Below are positions 5,326 through 6,758 of a stretch of DNA of 6,758 bases, piece by piece (positions within the stretch are counted from its first letter, which is position 1; each line of letters opens with the position of its first letter). The stretch is from an uncultured Amylibacter sp. Its GTDB lineage: Bacteria; Pseudomonadota; Alphaproteobacteria; Rhodobacterales; Rhodobacteraceae. The stretch covers positions 1-6,758 of the forward strand of contig CALDZS010000278.1 in NCBI GenBank assembly GCA_937944065.1. The letters are read 5' to 3'. The notes below the pieces were generated by a model. It saw only the letters and a list, made by a program, of their open reading frames with translations, had not been told where the DNA came from and made no database searches. The translations under genes and the position numbers were made by a program.

Positions 5326-6108
5326 ATGACCCCAGACCTTCCCTTTGCCGAACTTGGTAAATTCATCTCTGCCAAGCGGGCACTGGATTATGTGCAACCA
5401 GATATGAAGCTGGGCATAGGTACTGGATCGACGGCCGCATGGTTGGTGCGCCTGTTGGCGGATGCCCAAAATCATGGCCTGAAATTCAACGCATGCGCGA
5501 CATCCAACCAAACAACTACATTGGCCAAGTCATTGGGCATTGAAATTCATCCGTTGGATGATTTGGGCCAGTTGGATTTGGCGATTGATGGCGCGGATGA
5601 ATTTGACCCTGCCTTGAACCTAATCAAAGGCGGTGGTGCTGCTTTGTTGCAAGAAAAGATTGTGGAAACGGCCGCAGATCAATTGGTGGTCATCACCGAT
5701 GCATCTAAAGAAGTGGATGCGCTGGGCGCGTTCCCATTGCCGGTTGAGATTATTCAGTTTGGTTGGAAAACCACGCAACGTTTGGTCGAACGCATGTTGG
5801 TTGATGCCGACGTGACTGGGCGCGCAGTGGCGCGCCGCGGTGGTGAAAATCCTGTTATAACGGATGAGGGTCATTTCCTGTTGGATCTGCAACTGGACCG
5901 TATCAATGATCCAGCCGGCCTTTCGCGCAGTCTGCTGGATATTGCGGGTGTGGTCGAGACTGGTCTGTTTTTGGACATGACAACCGCCATTGTAGTCGGC
6001 GATGGCAGCGGATCAGTTAAGGTCAAAAAAGCAGGTGATGCGGACTGGAAAACGGACGCGTTTGACATAGACGCGCACGCAGAATTACTAGCAAGGATTG
6101 CGCCATGA
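5326..6108 (+). CDS. rpiA: Ribose-5-phosphate isomerase A
   Basis: RpiA interconverts ribose 5-phosphate and ribulose 5-phosphate in the cytoplasm, in the non-oxidative pentose phosphate pathway. The 260 residues carry the phosphate-binding loop GIGTGST (30-36), the core DGADEFDP (88-95) and LIKGGGAALLQEK (99-111). Asp88, Asp91, Lys101 and Glu110 sit at a constant offset of seven from the Escherichia coli active-site residues Asp81, Asp84, Lys94 and Glu103. GVVETGLF near the C-terminus is also typical. The start has AGG seven bases upstream. No convincing promoter was found in the divergent spacer; TTATAC at about 5308-5313 is a possible -10 but lies close to the start codon. The last four bases (ATGA) overlap the start of gor, which indicates one operon. 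Confidence 0.97.
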   Translation: MTPDLPFAELGKFISAKRALDYVQPDMKLGIGTGSTAAWLVRLLADAQNHGLKFNACATSNQTTTLAKSLGIEIHPLDDLGQLDLAIDGADEFDPALNLIKGGGAALLQEKIVETAADQLVVITDASKEVDALGAFPLPVEIIQFGWKTTQRLVERMLVDADVTGRAVARRGGENPVITDEGHFLLDLQLDRINDPAGLSRSLLDIAGVVETGLFLDMTTAIVVGDGSGSVKVKKAGDADWKTDAFDIDAHAELLARIAP

Positions 6109-6758
6109 CATATGACTATGACCTCTTTGTAATCGGTGCAGGGTCGGGTGGCGTGCGCGCCTCTCGTTTAGCGTCCGGCACGGGAGCAAAAGTCGCGATT
6201 GCCGAGGAATATCGGTATGGTGGAACCTGTGTTATTCGAGGCTGTGTTCCGAAGAAATTAATGGTTTATGCGTCTGAATTTGCTGAAACTTTCGAAGATG
6301 CCTTGGGGTATGGCTGGACCGTTGGAGAAACAGAGTTTAGCTGGTCAAAATTCATGGCCGCCAAAGACGCAGAGATTGATCGATTAGAAGCAATCTATGG
6401 CAAGATATTGGGCAACGCCGAGGTCAAAACCTATGACGCGCGGGCCACTGTAACGGGGCCAAATTCAGTAAAGCTGTCGACGGGCGAGGAATTCACGGCC
6501 AAGACCATTCTAATCGCAACAGGCGGACGTCCATTTGTCCCAGCGATTAGCGGAGCAGAGCATGTCATCACGTCAAACGATATATTTAATCTGAAAACCC
6601 AGCCTAAACGCGCGTTGGTCATTGGCGGCGGTTATATCGCCTGCGAGTTTGCCTGCATCCTGAATGGGTTGGGGACCGAAGTGACACAGTATTATCGCGG
6701 CGAGCAGATTTTGCGTGGATTTGACAATGAAGTGCGCGATCACGTGGCCGACGAGATG
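6105..6758 (+). CDS. gor: Glutathione-disulfide reductase (N-terminal 218 residues; cut by the window edge)
   Basis: Gor reduces oxidised glutathione to GSH with NADPH and FAD, keeping the cytoplasm reduced. Translated from the ATG at 6105, the visible part has the FAD-binding fingerprint VIGAGSGG (9-16), the redox-active disulfide in GGTCVIRGCVPKKL (Cys42 and Cys47), the ATGGRP motif (138-143), and the NADPH-binding fold VIGGGYIACEFA (from about 172) followed by an arginine in YYRGEQILRGFD that suits the 2'-phosphate of NADPH. Lengths near 450 residues are usual, so about half is missing, including the dimer interface with the catalytic His-Glu pair. The GGCGxR-free VIRGCVPKK form of the disulfide motif favours glutathione reductase over lipoamide dehydrogenase or mercuric reductase. 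The start overlaps the rpiA stop by four bases (ATGA), so expression is probably coupled. Confidence 0.93.
   Translation, partial: MTYDYDLFVIGAGSGGVRASRLASGTGAKVAIAEEYRYGGTCVIRGCVPKKLMVYASEFAETFEDALGYGWTVGETEFSWSKFMAAKDAEIDRLEAIYGKILGNAEVKTYDARATVTGPNSVKLSTGEEFTAKTILIATGGRPFVPAISGAEHVITSNDIFNLKTQPKRALVIGGGYIACEFACILNGLGTEVTQYYRGEQILRGFDNEVRDHVADEM

Overview
The window looks like a piece of alphaproteobacterial chromosome, most likely from a marine member of the Rhodobacteraceae (Roseobacter group). Three things point there: the protein sequences, a DUF2842 gene directly behind purA, and a protein starting with the SYGTFS..L.GF.D.F...EYFR segment that I know from this family. Base composition looks moderate, near the low fifties in percent GC by eye (not computed), which suits a lower-GC roseobacter. 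The genus cannot be fixed from this. All eight genes look like resident core genes. I see no insertion sequence, phage gene, CRISPR array, tRNA or rRNA.

Layout. secG is on the minus strand at the left edge and faces out of the window. A 201-bp divergent spacer separates it from purA (plus), whose stop overlaps the start of a small two-helix membrane protein (DUF2842). That pair meets a convergent minus-strand gene for a 268-residue protein of unknown function, and a strong hairpin with a T-rich tail lies between them. From a 101-bp divergent spacer carrying a fair sigma-70-type promoter, thiamine pyrophosphokinase is read on the plus strand. Its stop codon overlaps that of sdaA (minus strand, iron-sulfur L-serine ammonia-lyase) by 3 bases, with no spacer. 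A 146-bp divergent spacer with a clear 18-bp dyad then separates sdaA from an rpiA-gor operon (plus, ATGA overlap). gor runs off the right edge after 218 codons.

How the genes relate. They are mixed housekeeping functions: protein export (SecG), the AMP branch of purine synthesis (PurA), cofactor synthesis (thiamine diphosphate), serine breakdown to pyruvate (SdaA), pentose-phosphate interconversion (RpiA) and NADPH-dependent glutathione recycling (Gor). Only purA-DUF2842 and rpiA-gor look translationally coupled.

I found no convincing new biological system. The points most worth a second look are the C-terminal cysteine of SdaA and its overlap with the thiamine pyrophosphokinase stop, the dyad in front of sdaA, the unknown 268-residue protein with a perfect 18-bp tandem repeat, and the terminator built into the end of the DUF2842 gene.
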